Shown: positions 8,848-19,800 of the stretch, piece after piece
Layout: every line of letters starts with the position of its first letter
How positions within the stretch are numbered: the stretch's first letter is position 1
Source of the DNA: Ornithoclostridium faecigallinarum
GTDB lineage: Bacteria; Bacillota; Clostridia; Christensenellales; UBA3700
Direction of reading: 5' to 3'
DNA: 44,800 nt
NCBI GenBank assembly: GCA_018713665.1
Contig: DVOI01000007.1
Span: 1-44,800 of the forward strand
Translations under genes and position numbers: made by a program
Notes under the pieces: generated by a model
Told to the model about the DNA's origin: nothing
Databases searched by the model: none
Seen by the model: the letters and a program-made list of their open reading frames with translations, nothing else

Positions 8848-9065
8848 GACCGCGCAAGCGGGGTGAGGGCAAGGTTTTGAGCGGACCTTTTGCGCGCATA
8901 CTTCGTCTTGCCCCTCGCTAAGACCGCAAAGGGTATTGAGCTTCGGGGACGCGACTCGTCTGCGCGCAAAATTCCTCGCTCAAAACTGCTACGCACCGAC
9001 AAACAAACGACAGCAAAAAATGCTGTCGTTTTTTGTCGGCTTGCCCTCACCCCGCTTGCGCGGTC
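8848..9065. repeat. MITE-like element, copy A
   Basis: 218-bp non-coding element bounded by ~26-bp terminal inverted repeats starting GACCGCGCAAGCGGGGTGAG and ending in its complement. Inside are CTCGCTAAGACCGC---GGGTATTGAG (8914-8940), GCTCAAAACTGCTACGCACC and a hairpin with CGACAGCA/TGCTGTCG arms. Copy B at 9372-9593 is the same element in opposite orientation. No transposase is encoded, so it would be mobilised in trans or be an inactive relic. Confidence 0.8.
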
Positions 9066-9371
9066 TAGTTTGACACTTGGTTCGTCGCCGATGATATGCG
9101 GCGGCTTTTACGCAGGGGCTTCACCCCGCCGCTCGCTAAGACCGCAGAGGGTATTGAGCATTTCAGTTTCGCGCTCCCTTTGGGGCGCGGACTGTTTCAC
9201 CGCTTTAAGTGGCTCGTTTGGGCATCTTTGCGCCTCTCGGAACGCTCAGGTACCATTGAGGTACACCTCGCAACCCTTTCGGCGCAAACCTGCACCAAGT
9301 CGCTCACTCAAAGCTACTTGATTCTGTCTATCGAATTCCTTGTTATTTTCCGTACTAAGTTAATAAAATAG
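9066..9371. repeat. Spacer with a third, partial element copy
   Basis: This stretch repeats part of the MITE-like element: CTCGCTAAGACCGCAGAGG...GTATTGAG at 9132-9158 matches 8914-8940. It also contains CTCGCAACCCTTTCGGCGCAA (about 9266-9286), resembling the complement of 9615-9645. No gene is seen. The region looks like layered or decayed insertions. Confidence 0.55.
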
Positions 9372-9593
9372 ACCGCGCAAGCGGGGCGAGGACAAGCCGG
9401 CAAAAAATACCGACGGCGTTTTGCCGTCGGTTTTGTTTGTCGGTGCGTAGCAGTTTTGAGCACGCTATTTCGGGATGAATTTGCGCGGCGCGCGTGCAGG
9501 GTCAATACCCTCTGCGGTATTAGCCGCGCGCCGACGCGCTAAGGCGCCCGAAAGAGCGGCTCAAAACCTTGCCCTCACCCCGCTTGCGCGGTC
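9372..9593. repeat. MITE-like element, copy B (inverted relative to A)
   Basis: 222 bp with the same terminal inverted repeats as copy A. Read on the minus strand it follows copy A closely through the ends, GGTTTTGAGC, the GGGTATTGA core (9501-9525) and the CTCAAAACTGCTACGCACCG block. The inner hairpin differs in sequence but keeps its pairing (CCGACGGC-GTTTT-GCCGTCGG). That suggests the hairpin is maintained by selection or by the transposition mechanism. Confidence 0.8.
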
Positions 9594-9600
9594 TTATATC

Positions 9601-9729
9601 AAAACCGCGTAGAGTGGCGCAGATTTGCGCCGCAAAGGTTGCGAGAGGGGCGGCCCAACCGGACTTGCGTCCGTGACCGCCCCCGAGACGTTCTTGTAGG
9701 CGCAAAGGTGCGCCGCTATACGCGGTTTT
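9601..9729. repeat. Inverted-repeat element abutting rpsR
   Basis: 129-bp segment with imperfect ends AAAACCGCGTAGAGTGGCGC and the complement of AAAACCGCGTATAGCGGCGC, containing a small GGCGCA/TGCGCC hairpin. Its right end overlaps the last bases of the rpsR stop codon. No T-run follows, so I do not call it a terminator, though it could stabilise the rpsR mRNA 3' end. Confidence 0.6.
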
Positions 9730-9979
9730 ACTCTGCGACGTAGGGAAGAAGCCCCATATACCTCGCCCTCTTGATCGCCTGTGCGAGCATTCTTTGGTGC
9801 TTCGCGCAAACGCCGCTCATGCGCTTGGGGAGAATCTTGCCCTTTTCGGTGATGTACTTGCGGAGTTTGGCGACGTCCTTGTAGTCAATCTCCTCTGCCT
9901 TGTCGACGCAGAAGTTGCAAACCTTCTTGCGCGGAACTCTCTTTGCCGGTCTTTTGACCGTAACTTTTTCTTCGCTCAT
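9728..9979 (-). CDS. rpsR: 30S ribosomal protein bS18
   Basis: 83 residues. bS18 is a small-subunit protein that pairs with bS6 on the 16S rRNA platform. The core KDVAKLRKYITEKGKILPKR and the tail RMLAQAIKRARYMGLLPYV are diagnostic. The N-terminal part carries CNFC and, later, CAKH. These four metal-ligand-type residues suggest a zinc-binding form, as known for some S18 proteins. The start at 9979 has GGAGA upstream. It is the last gene of the rpsF-ssb-rpsR operon, 19 bases after ssb. Confidence 0.97.
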   Translation of the reverse strand: MSEEKVTVKRPAKRVPRKKVCNFCVDKAEEIDYKDVAKLRKYITEKGKILPKRMSGVCAKHQRMLAQAIKRARYMGLLPYVAE

Positions 9980-9998
9980 AGTAAGTCTCCTTGATTAA

Positions 9999-10409
9999 TC
10001 AAAACGGAAGGTCCTCTTCGGGAGTGTCCATCCTTTCGAGCTTGGGAGCCGGAGCTTCTTCTCTCCTCGGAGCGGGAGCGGCGTTTTCGCCCTCGCCTCT
10101 CGGGGACGACAGGAACTCGACCTCGTCGGCGGTGACTTCGACAGCGGTGCGTTTGACGCCGTCGTTGCCCTCATAGTTGCGAATCTGGATGCTGCCGACC
10201 ACGCACACTTTCCTGCCCTTGGTCAAGATCTTGCCGCAATTTTCGCCCAACGCTCTCCAAGCTATGACGTTGAAGTAGTCGGCTTCGTTGTTGTCTTTGC
10301 CGAAACGTCTGTTGACCGCAATCGAGAACCTGCACATGGTGATACCGGAAGCGGTGGTGCTGGTCTCGGGATCGCGGGTAAGGTTGCCTATCAAAATAAC
10401 TTTGTTCAT
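9999..10409 (-). CDS. ssb: Single-stranded DNA-binding protein
   Basis: 136 residues. It binds single-stranded DNA during replication, repair and recombination. An OB-fold spans residues 1 to about 105 (MNKVILIGNLTRDPE; FSIAVNRRFG; ADYFNVIAWRALGENC). A Pro/Ala/Glu-rich linker follows, ending in the canonical acidic tip EEDLPF that recruits partner proteins. It lies between rpsF and rpsR, as usual in Gram-positive bacteria. The ribosome binding site GTGAGGA overlaps the rpsF stop. Confidence 0.97.
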   Translation of the reverse strand: MNKVILIGNLTRDPETSTTASGITMCRFSIAVNRRFGKDNNEADYFNVIAWRALGENCGKILTKGRKVCVVGSIQIRNYEGNDGVKRTAVEVTADEVEFLSSPRGEGENAAPAPRREEAPAPKLERMDTPEEDLPF

Positions 10410-10419
10410 CGTAGTGTCC

Positions 10420-10701
10420 TCACTTCTTGATGATCATGATCCTGACGATCTCGTCCATGATACGGCTGAGACGGTTGATCTCGGCAGGGACGGTCGCAGG
10501 AGCGGTGAACGTCATCAACACATAGTAGCCTGCCGACTTGAACTTGATGTCGTAAGCATACTTGCGCTCGCCCCATTTGTCCAAAGAGATGACTTCGCCG
10601 CCGGCAGTGGTGACGACGGCGCTGAGCCTGTCGATGACCGCCTGCTTTTCATCTTCGGACAAATCGTTGTCGATGATGTACAAAAGCTCGTACTTGTTCA
10701 T
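10420..10701 (-). CDS. rpsF: 30S ribosomal protein bS6
   Basis: 93 residues with the typical bS6 opening MNKYELLYIIDNDLSEDEK and the conserved WGERKYAYDIK segment. It partners bS18 on the ribosome. The ATG at 10701 is preceded by AAAGGAGG; the longer frame to 10749 runs through the leader hairpin and is rejected. First gene of the operon, expressed from 10777-10805. rplI, often found with this operon, is not here. Confidence 0.96.
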   Translation of the reverse strand: MNKYELLYIIDNDLSEDEKQAVIDRLSAVVTTAGGEVISLDKWGERKYAYDIKFKSAGYYVLMTFTAPATVPAEINRLSRIMDEIVRIMIIKK

Positions 10702-10725
10702 ATAAACCTCCTTTTGGTCTGATGT

Positions 10726-10746
10726 CTCCGCCACTTGACGGCGGAG
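10726..10746 (-). promoter_or_regulatory. Leader hairpin upstream of rpsF (candidate S6:S18 binding site)
   Basis: On the minus strand, a perfect 7-bp stem CTCCGCC-GTCAAGT-GGCGGAG lies about 25 bases before the rpsF start, shortly upstream of the ribosome binding site. Many bacteria have an S6:S18-binding RNA in this leader for feedback control. Position and a CCG in the stem region fit, but I cannot confirm the conserved motif. Confidence 0.5.
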
Positions 10747-10776
10747 CAAGGATCGATTTTTTCAAATCGCTTGATT

Positions 10777-10805
10777 ACTATACCACAACGGCGCGCGGAT
10801 GTAAA
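10777..10805 (-). promoter_or_regulatory. Sigma-A promoter of rpsF-ssb-rpsR
   Basis: On the minus strand, TTTACA (10800-10805), a 17-bp spacer and TATAGT (10777-10782), with TGG just before the -10. It lies only about 45 bases past the end of the giant gene. Confidence 0.8.
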
Positions 10806-10848
10806 GCGATTTGACGTGCGTGAGACGCGGAATTTTTTGGCTATGCCG

Positions 10849-13800
10849 TCAATTCAGCGCGTGTGCGGCGAGCCATGTCGCATATTTGCCCCATGCGGAC
10901 GCGTTTTGGTGCGTGACGTCCGCCGTGCCGACAAACTCGAACAGGCGGAGCACCGCGATGAGCTTGCGGAAGTTGTCGGTGTCGAGTTTGGAGCCGTCAT
11001 AGCTCACCAGCTCGGAATTGAACACATATCTATCAATCACGGACTTGATCGAAGCGTTGTCTCTCCAAACGAGCATACCGTCGCTCGACGTATCGCCGTC
11101 CGTGACCACATTGCCGTCTCTTGTCGCGAGCCCTTGGACATAGCCGTTGCCCGTACCGGCGTTGTCTTCGCCGACCGCGCCGCCGAGAGTGCCGGAATCG
11201 CCGCCGTAGGCGCGGATCGCCGCGACCGCGTTGCTGCTCTCTACGCTCGCCGTTTCGCCCTCGTTGAACGCGATGCCGACCGCGTCGGTCGTGCCGCTCT
11301 CCGCCGCGAAGATCAAGCCGTCCGCGACCGCCGTGCCGCCCTTTACCGTGCCGAAGTTGTTGGCGACAAGCCCTGCCAAAGTCGCCGCGCCGGCGGTCTT
11401 GGAGCCGCCCGCCAGCGTGCCCTCGAACGTGCAATTTTCGATCGTGCCGTGGTTCTCGGTCGCGATGCCTGCGGTGACGGTGTTGTCGCCGAACGCGTCG
11501 AACACCGAGTCGACGACGGTCAAGTTCTTGACCACGCCGCCCTTGCCTATGCTCTCGATGAGCGCGGACTTGGCGCCGTCTCCCACGTTGAACTCGAAGA
11601 TGTTGCTCAACACCTTGCCGTCGCCGTCCAAAGTGCCCGTGAAGTCGAGCATATTGCCATCGGCGGTACTCCAAGCGAGCATCGCTCTCTCGCCGCCGAA
11701 GTCGATGTTGGCGGACAGCTTGTAGTCGAGCGTGTAGTAGTCGGCGGTGCCGCCCTCGTTGTTCTGCAACGCGCGCCAATCGTCGAGCGAACCGAGCAGG
11801 TATGTCGTCTTGCCGTCCGCTATCTCGGGCTCGAAGTATCTCAACGTCAACGTGCCGGACGCGCCGACGATAAAGTTGCCGGACTTATCCGTGCCGCCGC
11901 CCGAAGTGGCGATCGTGAATTTTTGATATTCCTTTGCCGCGGCGGAATAGGTGCCGTCGCCGTTGTCGACGAGTTTACCCTCTTGGACGAGCTGCTTAAA
12001 CATACCGGACACGGCGTCGACTTCGATTTTCTCCGCCTCCGAGCAAAGAAATTCGTACTCCGCTTGCGTCAAGCCGTACTTCTCCTTCGCTTCGTCAAAG
12101 CCCATACCAACCGTCGCGGCGCCGCCCTTCGTCGTCGGCAGTTTGATCGAATAGTTGTAGGATTGATCCGCGCCGCTTATCGCAACGCCGATGTTGAGGT
12201 CGATGGGTTTGATCGTGCCCTCGATCGTATACTTCGCGAGTGTCGACCAATCGAAGTCCTGCGGCACGGCGAGCGCGGTTATCTGCGCCTTCCAATCCGC
12301 GTCGGTCAGATTGAGGTTGCCCGATCCCGGAGCGAAGAGCAGCTTTCCGCCGAACTCGGCGCCGTTCCAAGTGCCCGTCACGACGAACACTTTGGCGGAG
12401 GTATAGCCTGTCGTGTCGACGCCCTCGGCGTCGGAGACGTCGGTCAGCATCGCATAGGCGCGCATGATCTCGGCGACGGAATAGCCTGCAAGCGGCGTTG
12501 CGACGCCGAACGGAGCCTTGTCCTCGCCTATCGTCACCGGCACGAACTCCTCGCCCTCGTCGGTGACGACGAGATGTACGAAGTTGCCCTGTCTGTCTAC
12601 GAGAACGGTGCGGACCGCGTTGGCTGCGTTGACTACGGTCACATATTTCGCCTCATTCGCATTGGCGGTGGCTCGGAAACTTTCATCGACGTGAATGCCG
12701 CCCAAAGTCTCCTCGTCGGCGACTGCCGTGTCGGAGTCGGAGAGCCTTGCCGTCGCGTCGGCATTGCCGTCGTAATACTTGTCAGCGTAGACCGTGTCGG
12801 CTGTCTTGGGATGTATGATCAGCGCGATGCCGTCCGAGACGGAACTGCCGCCGCCCTCTATCTTGTATGCGACGCGGTTATCGGTGTCGAAAGTGATGTC
12901 GCCGACCGTCGTGCCGCCTCCGCTGATCACGCCCTCGACGAAGGACTTGGAGTAGTAGCCGACCGCGGTGCCGCTGACGGTGACGTCTTTCTCTTCGCCG
13001 TCCACGGTGAGCTTGACGGTGTACTCTTGCACGGTGCCGTTGTAGATGACCTCTTTGACGGAAGCGGTGCCCTCGGCGACGATCGTGGAGCCGAAGCCGC
13101 CCAGCGCGACGACGAACGCGCCCACGCCCTGAGTGGCGGTCTCGCTGTCGTATTGATTGGCAAGTGAACTGCCAAGCGCGAACACGCCGACGACGCGGTT
13201 GAGCCCGGTGCCTATGCTGCCGCCGCCCGCGGCTGTCAGATAGCTGATGCCGTAGCCTTCCCAAATGTACTTGCCCATCTCGGCGATCGCCTCGACGGCG
13301 ATGACTGCGGTCAAGTCGTCTGTATAGACGCCGTAGCCGGACATGTTGGTCTCGCCGGCGGAGCCGAACTCGTCGTGTCTCACTCCGCCCGACGTGAAGT
13401 CGCCCTCGGACGTGAAGTAGTATTGAATGAAGCCCTCTTCGTGCGGAGCGAGCAAACTCAGCACGTCGCCGAGCGCGTCTGCGGTCACGCCGAGGTTTGC
13501 CGTAGTGTTGACGTAAAGTCCGCTCACGGCAGGCGTGCCGCTGCCGGCGACGCCTTTGACTCCCCAAGCTGCCGCGGCGATGACTCCATCGATGGTCAAG
13601 CCGTCCGCCGCGCCGACGACCGCGCCGCCGACAGTCACGAAGACCGAGCCGCCGCCGTAAGCCGCGACGCGGGTCATAGCGCCGCCGGCGCGCCCCGCAA
13701 GTCCGCCGAACGTGCCGCTTTGAGTGACTGTCTCGCCGCTTGTCGAAGTCATATTGACCGCGCCCGAGACGGTCGCCGCGCAATCGGTGATCGTGCCCGT

Positions 13801-16800
13801 GTTGACGGCGGTGAGCGCGCCTGCATACTGCGCGCCGTCGATGTTCAATGTGCCGACGACCTCGACGGAGACGTTGACAAGATCCCTGTTGTTGACGCCG
13901 ACCGCGCCGAAGACGGCGCCGCTCTCGTCAAACGCGAGGTCGCAGCCCATCAATTTGAGGTTGACGTCGCGTATCGTGCCGTTGTTGACCGCGACGAGCG
14001 CGCCGAACGCATTGTAGCCGCCGCTCGGCACCGCCTCGAGATCGCTCGGCGTGAGCTGGATCGTATGTCCGTTGCCGTACAGGGCGCCGTCGAACTCGAT
14101 GCCCTCGCCTGCGGCGTCAAAGCCGTAGATGTCGGCGGTCAGATAGCCCGTGCCGCCCTTTTTGAGGAATTCGAGCAGTTTGTCGGCGGTCGCAATCTCC
14201 GTGCCCGCAGTCTGCGTTGCCGCGGCGAGCTGACCGGGCGCAAGCTCGGACGAAGTCAGCGAGGCGTTGGTGGACGGGATATATTGCGCTCCGTCCGCGG
14301 CGGTGTTGCCTTTGAGGACGAATTTGTATATGTCGGTCGCAAAGCCGTCCTCGTCATAGCCGTAAATGCCGGTGAAGGAGAAGGTCAGCGCATAGGTCTT
14401 GCGGCCCATGCCGTCGGGGACCGCACTCCAGAGGAAGTCGTTGAAATAGAGCTTGCCGCCTTCGAGCGTGACCGCCGCGGTGTTGAGCTCGACCTCGAAC
14501 AGCGAGACCAGCGCGGCGTTGAGCGACGCGACCGGATCGCCCGAAGTGTAGACGTCCGCTTGCAGCGGCTCGCCGCTATCCGCAGTCGCAACAAGCGCCT
14601 CGATCGCCGCCTCGATCGCCGCCTCGTCCGCGCCCGCGCCGGCGAGGAAGTCGAGCCCCGACATTCCGCCGAAGCCTATCCTGTATTCGCCGAGAGCGCG
14701 CTCCGCGGTCAGCACGTTGCCCGTGTCGATCGTCATGTCGATCGTGACCTCGCCGCCTTCAATCGTGTAGTTGGCGGCGTTCGTCGTCGAGTTGAGCGCC
14801 GACGAGTCGAAGGTGACACCCAGCACCTTCGGAGTGATCGTGACGCCGCTGTAGACGCCCGCAAGCGCGCCGACTGCGCCGTTTGCGTCGCCGACAATCG
14901 CGTATTCGCCCTCGACGCCCGTGTCGACGGAGAGCGAGAACGCGCCGTCAAAGGTCTTGTCGGTCAAGCTGTCCGCATTGACGGTCAGCTGTCTGGGCGT
15001 GATCGTGTAGAGCGTGCGTGCGCCGGGCGTGCCCGAGCCGGAGAAGTCGAACTCGGTCACTATGTTGACGACATACTCGTCGTCCCAGATGTAGTTTTTG
15101 TTTTCGAACGTCACTCCGCTCAGTCGGAACGCATAGCCGCCTATCGCGCCGTCCTCGCCCACACGCACGTTGACGGGCAGATCGCCCTCGGCAAACGGAG
15201 CGCCCTCGTCGTCGAGGATCTCGGCGGCGAGTTCGCCGTAGTTCACACTGCTCGTAAAGTCAAAGCACAGCCCGCCCTTTTGCCCGTATGCCTGCCAGCC
15301 GGTCGGGTCGAGCGAAGGCAGTTCGGAAGTGCCGTCATAGGTCTTGCCGTACTCGGGAATGACGATGTAGAAGCTGTCGAGGTCGGTCTTGACGATGACG
15401 AAGGTGCCGGTGTAGCCGCTCATCGAGTAGTTGTTGTTCGCGGCGAGCGAAATCGTCAGCGTGTAGCTGCCGGCGTCTTGAACGGGCGTGGGCGAGAACG
15501 CCGCGTTGAAGGTCAATGTGTCGCCGAACGGCGTCGTCGCCGTCAACGTATTGCCGGTCGCATAGGCGACCGCGACCGACGTGCCGCCGATTGTCACCGT
15601 CGCGTCGACATTGGCGACGGAATAGGTCGACCTGTCGTATTCCCTCTCGACGGAGATGTCCTTATCGTTCACTCGCACCGACGTGATTGCACCGATTTGA
15701 TAGACGGAGATCGTGCCGGCGGAATCGAATTGCATGTAGTGGTAGGTCTCGGTCGTCGCCTCGCCGCCCTCTTCCGTCGGCGGAACCTCGACCTCGACTT
15801 CGACGATGTTGCCGTCCGCCGAGACGCCGTAGTTGCCCGGCACGAGCGAGCCGTCCTCGCCCATTGTGAACACCGCGTAGTAGACGCTCTCGCCGACGAC
15901 GTACTCTATCGACTTATCGACGCGCACGCGCACGGCGCGCGTGCCCGCGTCCTTGCTGTCATAGTGCCAATCGGGAGAAATCGTCTCGCCGTTGACAAAG
16001 CCGCCGAACACGGTCGTCGCAGCCGTATCGATCGTTGTGTTGCCGTCATACATCTTGTTCGCGCCGCCCAGCAAGGTCAGCTCCGCCGGCGAAATCGTGT
16101 AGCCGGAGCCGCTCAAAGTCGCTACCTCGACCGCATAGTCGCTCGCGGTGCCGTCGAGATTGAGGATGCGCTCGAGCGTCGAGCCGTCCCACGAGGTGAA
16201 CGTCTTGGTCGCGACGACGATGGTCTTGTTCAGCCCGACCGCCGCGTCCGCGAAGGAGATGTTGAATTGCTCGCTCTCCTCGCCCACAAGGGTATCGACG
16301 ACGACTGCGGTCTTGTCCGTCCTGCCCGACGTGCCGTCATAGGTCTTTGCGAATTGATTGATCGTCACAAGCTGCGGAGCGACGAAGTAGACAGCCGCGC
16401 CGCCGTTGACGGGCACGGTCATCGCGCCGCCGGCAATCTCGAAGTTGTCCATGCCCTCGGGCACGATCGCGACGCCGTATGCGCCTGCGTGCAACGCCTC
16501 CGCCGCCTCTTCGCCGTCCAGCGTGAACGCCAATTCCGCCGCCGTCGGCGTGAGCGTGACGGTCAAAGGCTCGACGTCGGGCAACGTGACCGTCAACGTC
16601 ATCTCGGGCACGCCCGTCACTTCGGCGGAGCCGTCGTAGGTCTTGCCGAATTGCTCGGAAGTGACCTGCATCATTTCGACGCTGTCGATGACGAGGCGAT
16701 AGATCTTCGCGACGCCGGAGACGAGAGCCTTGTTGTCGGCCACCGTTCCGTTGACCGTATAGTTGGCGGCGACGCCGCTCTCGGAAATCACATAGTAAGT

Positions 16801-19800
16801 ATTGCCGCCGACCTCGACCTCATGGACGTCGATGTTGACGTCGAGGCTGCCGTTGCCGGTCAAGCTCTCGTCGGTGCCGTGCGTCGCGTCGGGCGACAGG
16901 TAGACGCCCGTAATCGCGGCGGCGACTTCTTGCGGAGCGACGTCAATCGTCGTCGCGCCCGTGAACGAAGTCGTGCCGTCATAGGTCTTGACGACGGAAT
17001 TAATCTCGGCGGTCGCAGGCAAAATCGAATAGATCGGTTCGTGCGGCACGCCGACGGGAGCGCCTTCCTCGGTGGTCTCGGCGTCGTCGGGAATGGTCGT
17101 CCCGGTGACGAACACCGGCAGCACCGCAGACGACGAAATCACATAGTTGTCGAGCTCGTCTTGGAACGCGGTCGCCCAGACGACGTAGTCGCCGACCAGC
17201 ACGTCGCCGTCGAGGGTCTCGACCTTGTCCGCGCCGTAGAGCAGCTGCCCGACGACTGCTTTCTCAAACTCGTGGGCGACGCCGCTGTATGCGTCATAAA
17301 CGGTGACCTTCAAGACAACCTTCGCGTCGTCGACGACGGGCAGGTTGAAGCCCCCCTCCCCGTAGATGTAGGAATATCTATCCGCGGTGATCAGCACGTT
17401 GCCGCCGACAAAGCCGACGTCGGGATTATCGGGGTCTTGCACTCCGCCGGAGACGGACTGCTGCACAATCGTGAATTCGCCGATTGCGCGCACGTTTTCG
17501 GCAAGTTCGAAGTTGGAGTTGTCGAGAGTGACGACGATCTCGTAATCTCCGACGGTGAGCACGACGGGCGTCGAGCCGGCGTCCACTCTGCCCTCGATCG
17601 AGATGTTGAAGTCGAGGGTCGTGCCGTCGCTGATGACGGGGCTGTTGCCGTCCGTCGAGGTGAATTCGTAGCGCATGCCGGAGAGGTTGACGACGACGTC
17701 GTCCGACGAATAGACGCCGTTGTCGCGGTATTCGAAGCGGGCGGAGCTGCCGTCCGCCTCGCGGAGCGCTTTCTCTTCCCCAACCCAGCCGTAGACGGAC
17801 GAGGAGATCTCGCCGCTTCCTATCACATACTTGTTGATGACGCCGACGTTGAGCGCGACGCGGTCGCCCGACTCGGTCGCGTTGTCGGAGGCGCAATAGT
17901 TGGTCTCGTCGCCGACACGGTCGAGGAAGACGAAGTAGTTGGAGCCGCCGATGTTGATTTCGCGCGCGGCGAACAATACGTTGACGCGCGCAGAAGCGTT
18001 TGCGGACGCGTACTCCGCGTCGAGTTCGACTTTTTCGTGGTTGCCGCTCATGACGAAGACCGCCTCGTTGTCCGTCGTGTCGATCGCGGTGGTGGCGTCG
18101 TATTCCTTGGTCACGGACGTGATCGTCAGCTCCGCCGGCAGGACGGAGAACGTCGCCACCGGAGTTTCATTGTTGTAGGTATAGTTGAGCGCGTCGTCGC
18201 CCTCAAGCGCGACCTCGACGGTGGTCGAATAGTCGCCGATCGGGAGCAAAGACCCGAGCGTGTGCATACTGTTGAGATCGTCGTTGTGCAGCGTATCCGG
18301 CGTCGCGTCGAGCGAAAGCACATTTCCATCGTTATCCAACACGGACGCCGAAATTTGAATGTTTTGAGCACTGCCGTTATAGGTGACTTTTTCGGGATCG
18401 GAAGAGGCGGTCGCGGAAGCTTTTATCACCTGCTTTTCGACCTCGAAGTTGAACAGAATCGCGTCGCCGTCGCCGCTCTTGTTGAAGCCTTTACCCCAGA
18501 CATAGTCGGGCGTGTTGCTGTCGACGCCCTTAATAGTCAAACTGAGCGTGTACTCTCCGGCATAGCCGAGCGTGTCCGGAGCCTTGGTGAACTCGAACAC
18601 GATGATATCCGCCAACTTGTCGTCGTTGGGCCAATCGTTGTCTCTGCCCCCAATCACGCCCTCGACGGCGTAGCCCCTCTTGTAGGTCAACGAGTCAGCC
18701 GCGGCGCCCGATTGCTCAAACATGATGAAGTCGGCGACGGTATTGCCGTCAACCTGGTTGACGCGCAGCACTTCGTTGAAGTGCTCCCACTCAATCGTGT
18801 ATTGGAAGATCTCGCCGACGTTTGTAAACTGCTCTTCCTCGACGCAATAGTTGCCCGAATAGGTGTCGCCGGACGTCGCGGTGATGTCGGACAAATCGCT
18901 GTTTTGCAACACATTGTAAGACGTGCCGTAAATTTTCACGGACGTGACTTTCACGGTGACGGTTTTGCCGGTGCCGGTGCGCGGCGAATCGAAGGAAGCC
19001 TCGGGCTGAATGCCGACCTCACCGCCTCCTTCCGCGCGGACGATCACGACCTTTGTATCCGCGGCTGTGTAGTCGACGGCGGAGCTGCTGTTGTATTGCA
19101 TGCGCACGCTTTCGATGACGACCTCGATCGGAGTGATGCCACCGCACTCGACGGACGGAGAAGCGATGTAATAGTTGCCGTCTGCGTTGTTGCCCTCGAC
19201 GGAGAGAATGTTGAACGAGCGCGTCTTGCCGTTGATCGTGAAGCGAAGCGCGGTCGTGTCAAACTCAAAGTCCTTGTCCTCTCCTATCGTCGTATAGCCG
19301 GCGGCGCCGTTTGTCGTCGTATATTCGCCCTCGAAGAAGTAGTCGGAGTCGGCGGCGATCGGAGCGTAATCTTCGGTGAAGTTTTGCTTTGTCGTGTCGG
19401 ACGAAGCCGCGCCCGTGTTGTCGAACTCCTTGACAACGGAGTCAAAGCGTATCTCCTTGGGGATGATGAACAGCGACGCGTCCTCGGCCGTACCCGTCCG
19501 CTTGGGCGAGAACGTATAGACGGTGTTTGGATCAAGGACGTAGTTGAAGGAGATAAATTCGGTGATCGTCACCCTCAATGCGTACTCGCCGACCTCGGTA
19601 TCGGAATTCACAATCTCATAGCTCAAGCCGACGGACGTGTAGTCCGTGCCCTGCACAAGCGTGTGACCGCGGCGGTCGGTGATGACCAGGCTGCCGCCGA
19701 ACAGAGCGGCGGTGGCGGACGGCGCTGCCCCGTTGAACGTATGCTCTATGTCATTCATATTGTATACGAAGTAGGCAAGGCTGTCGAGGCTGATCTCGGT

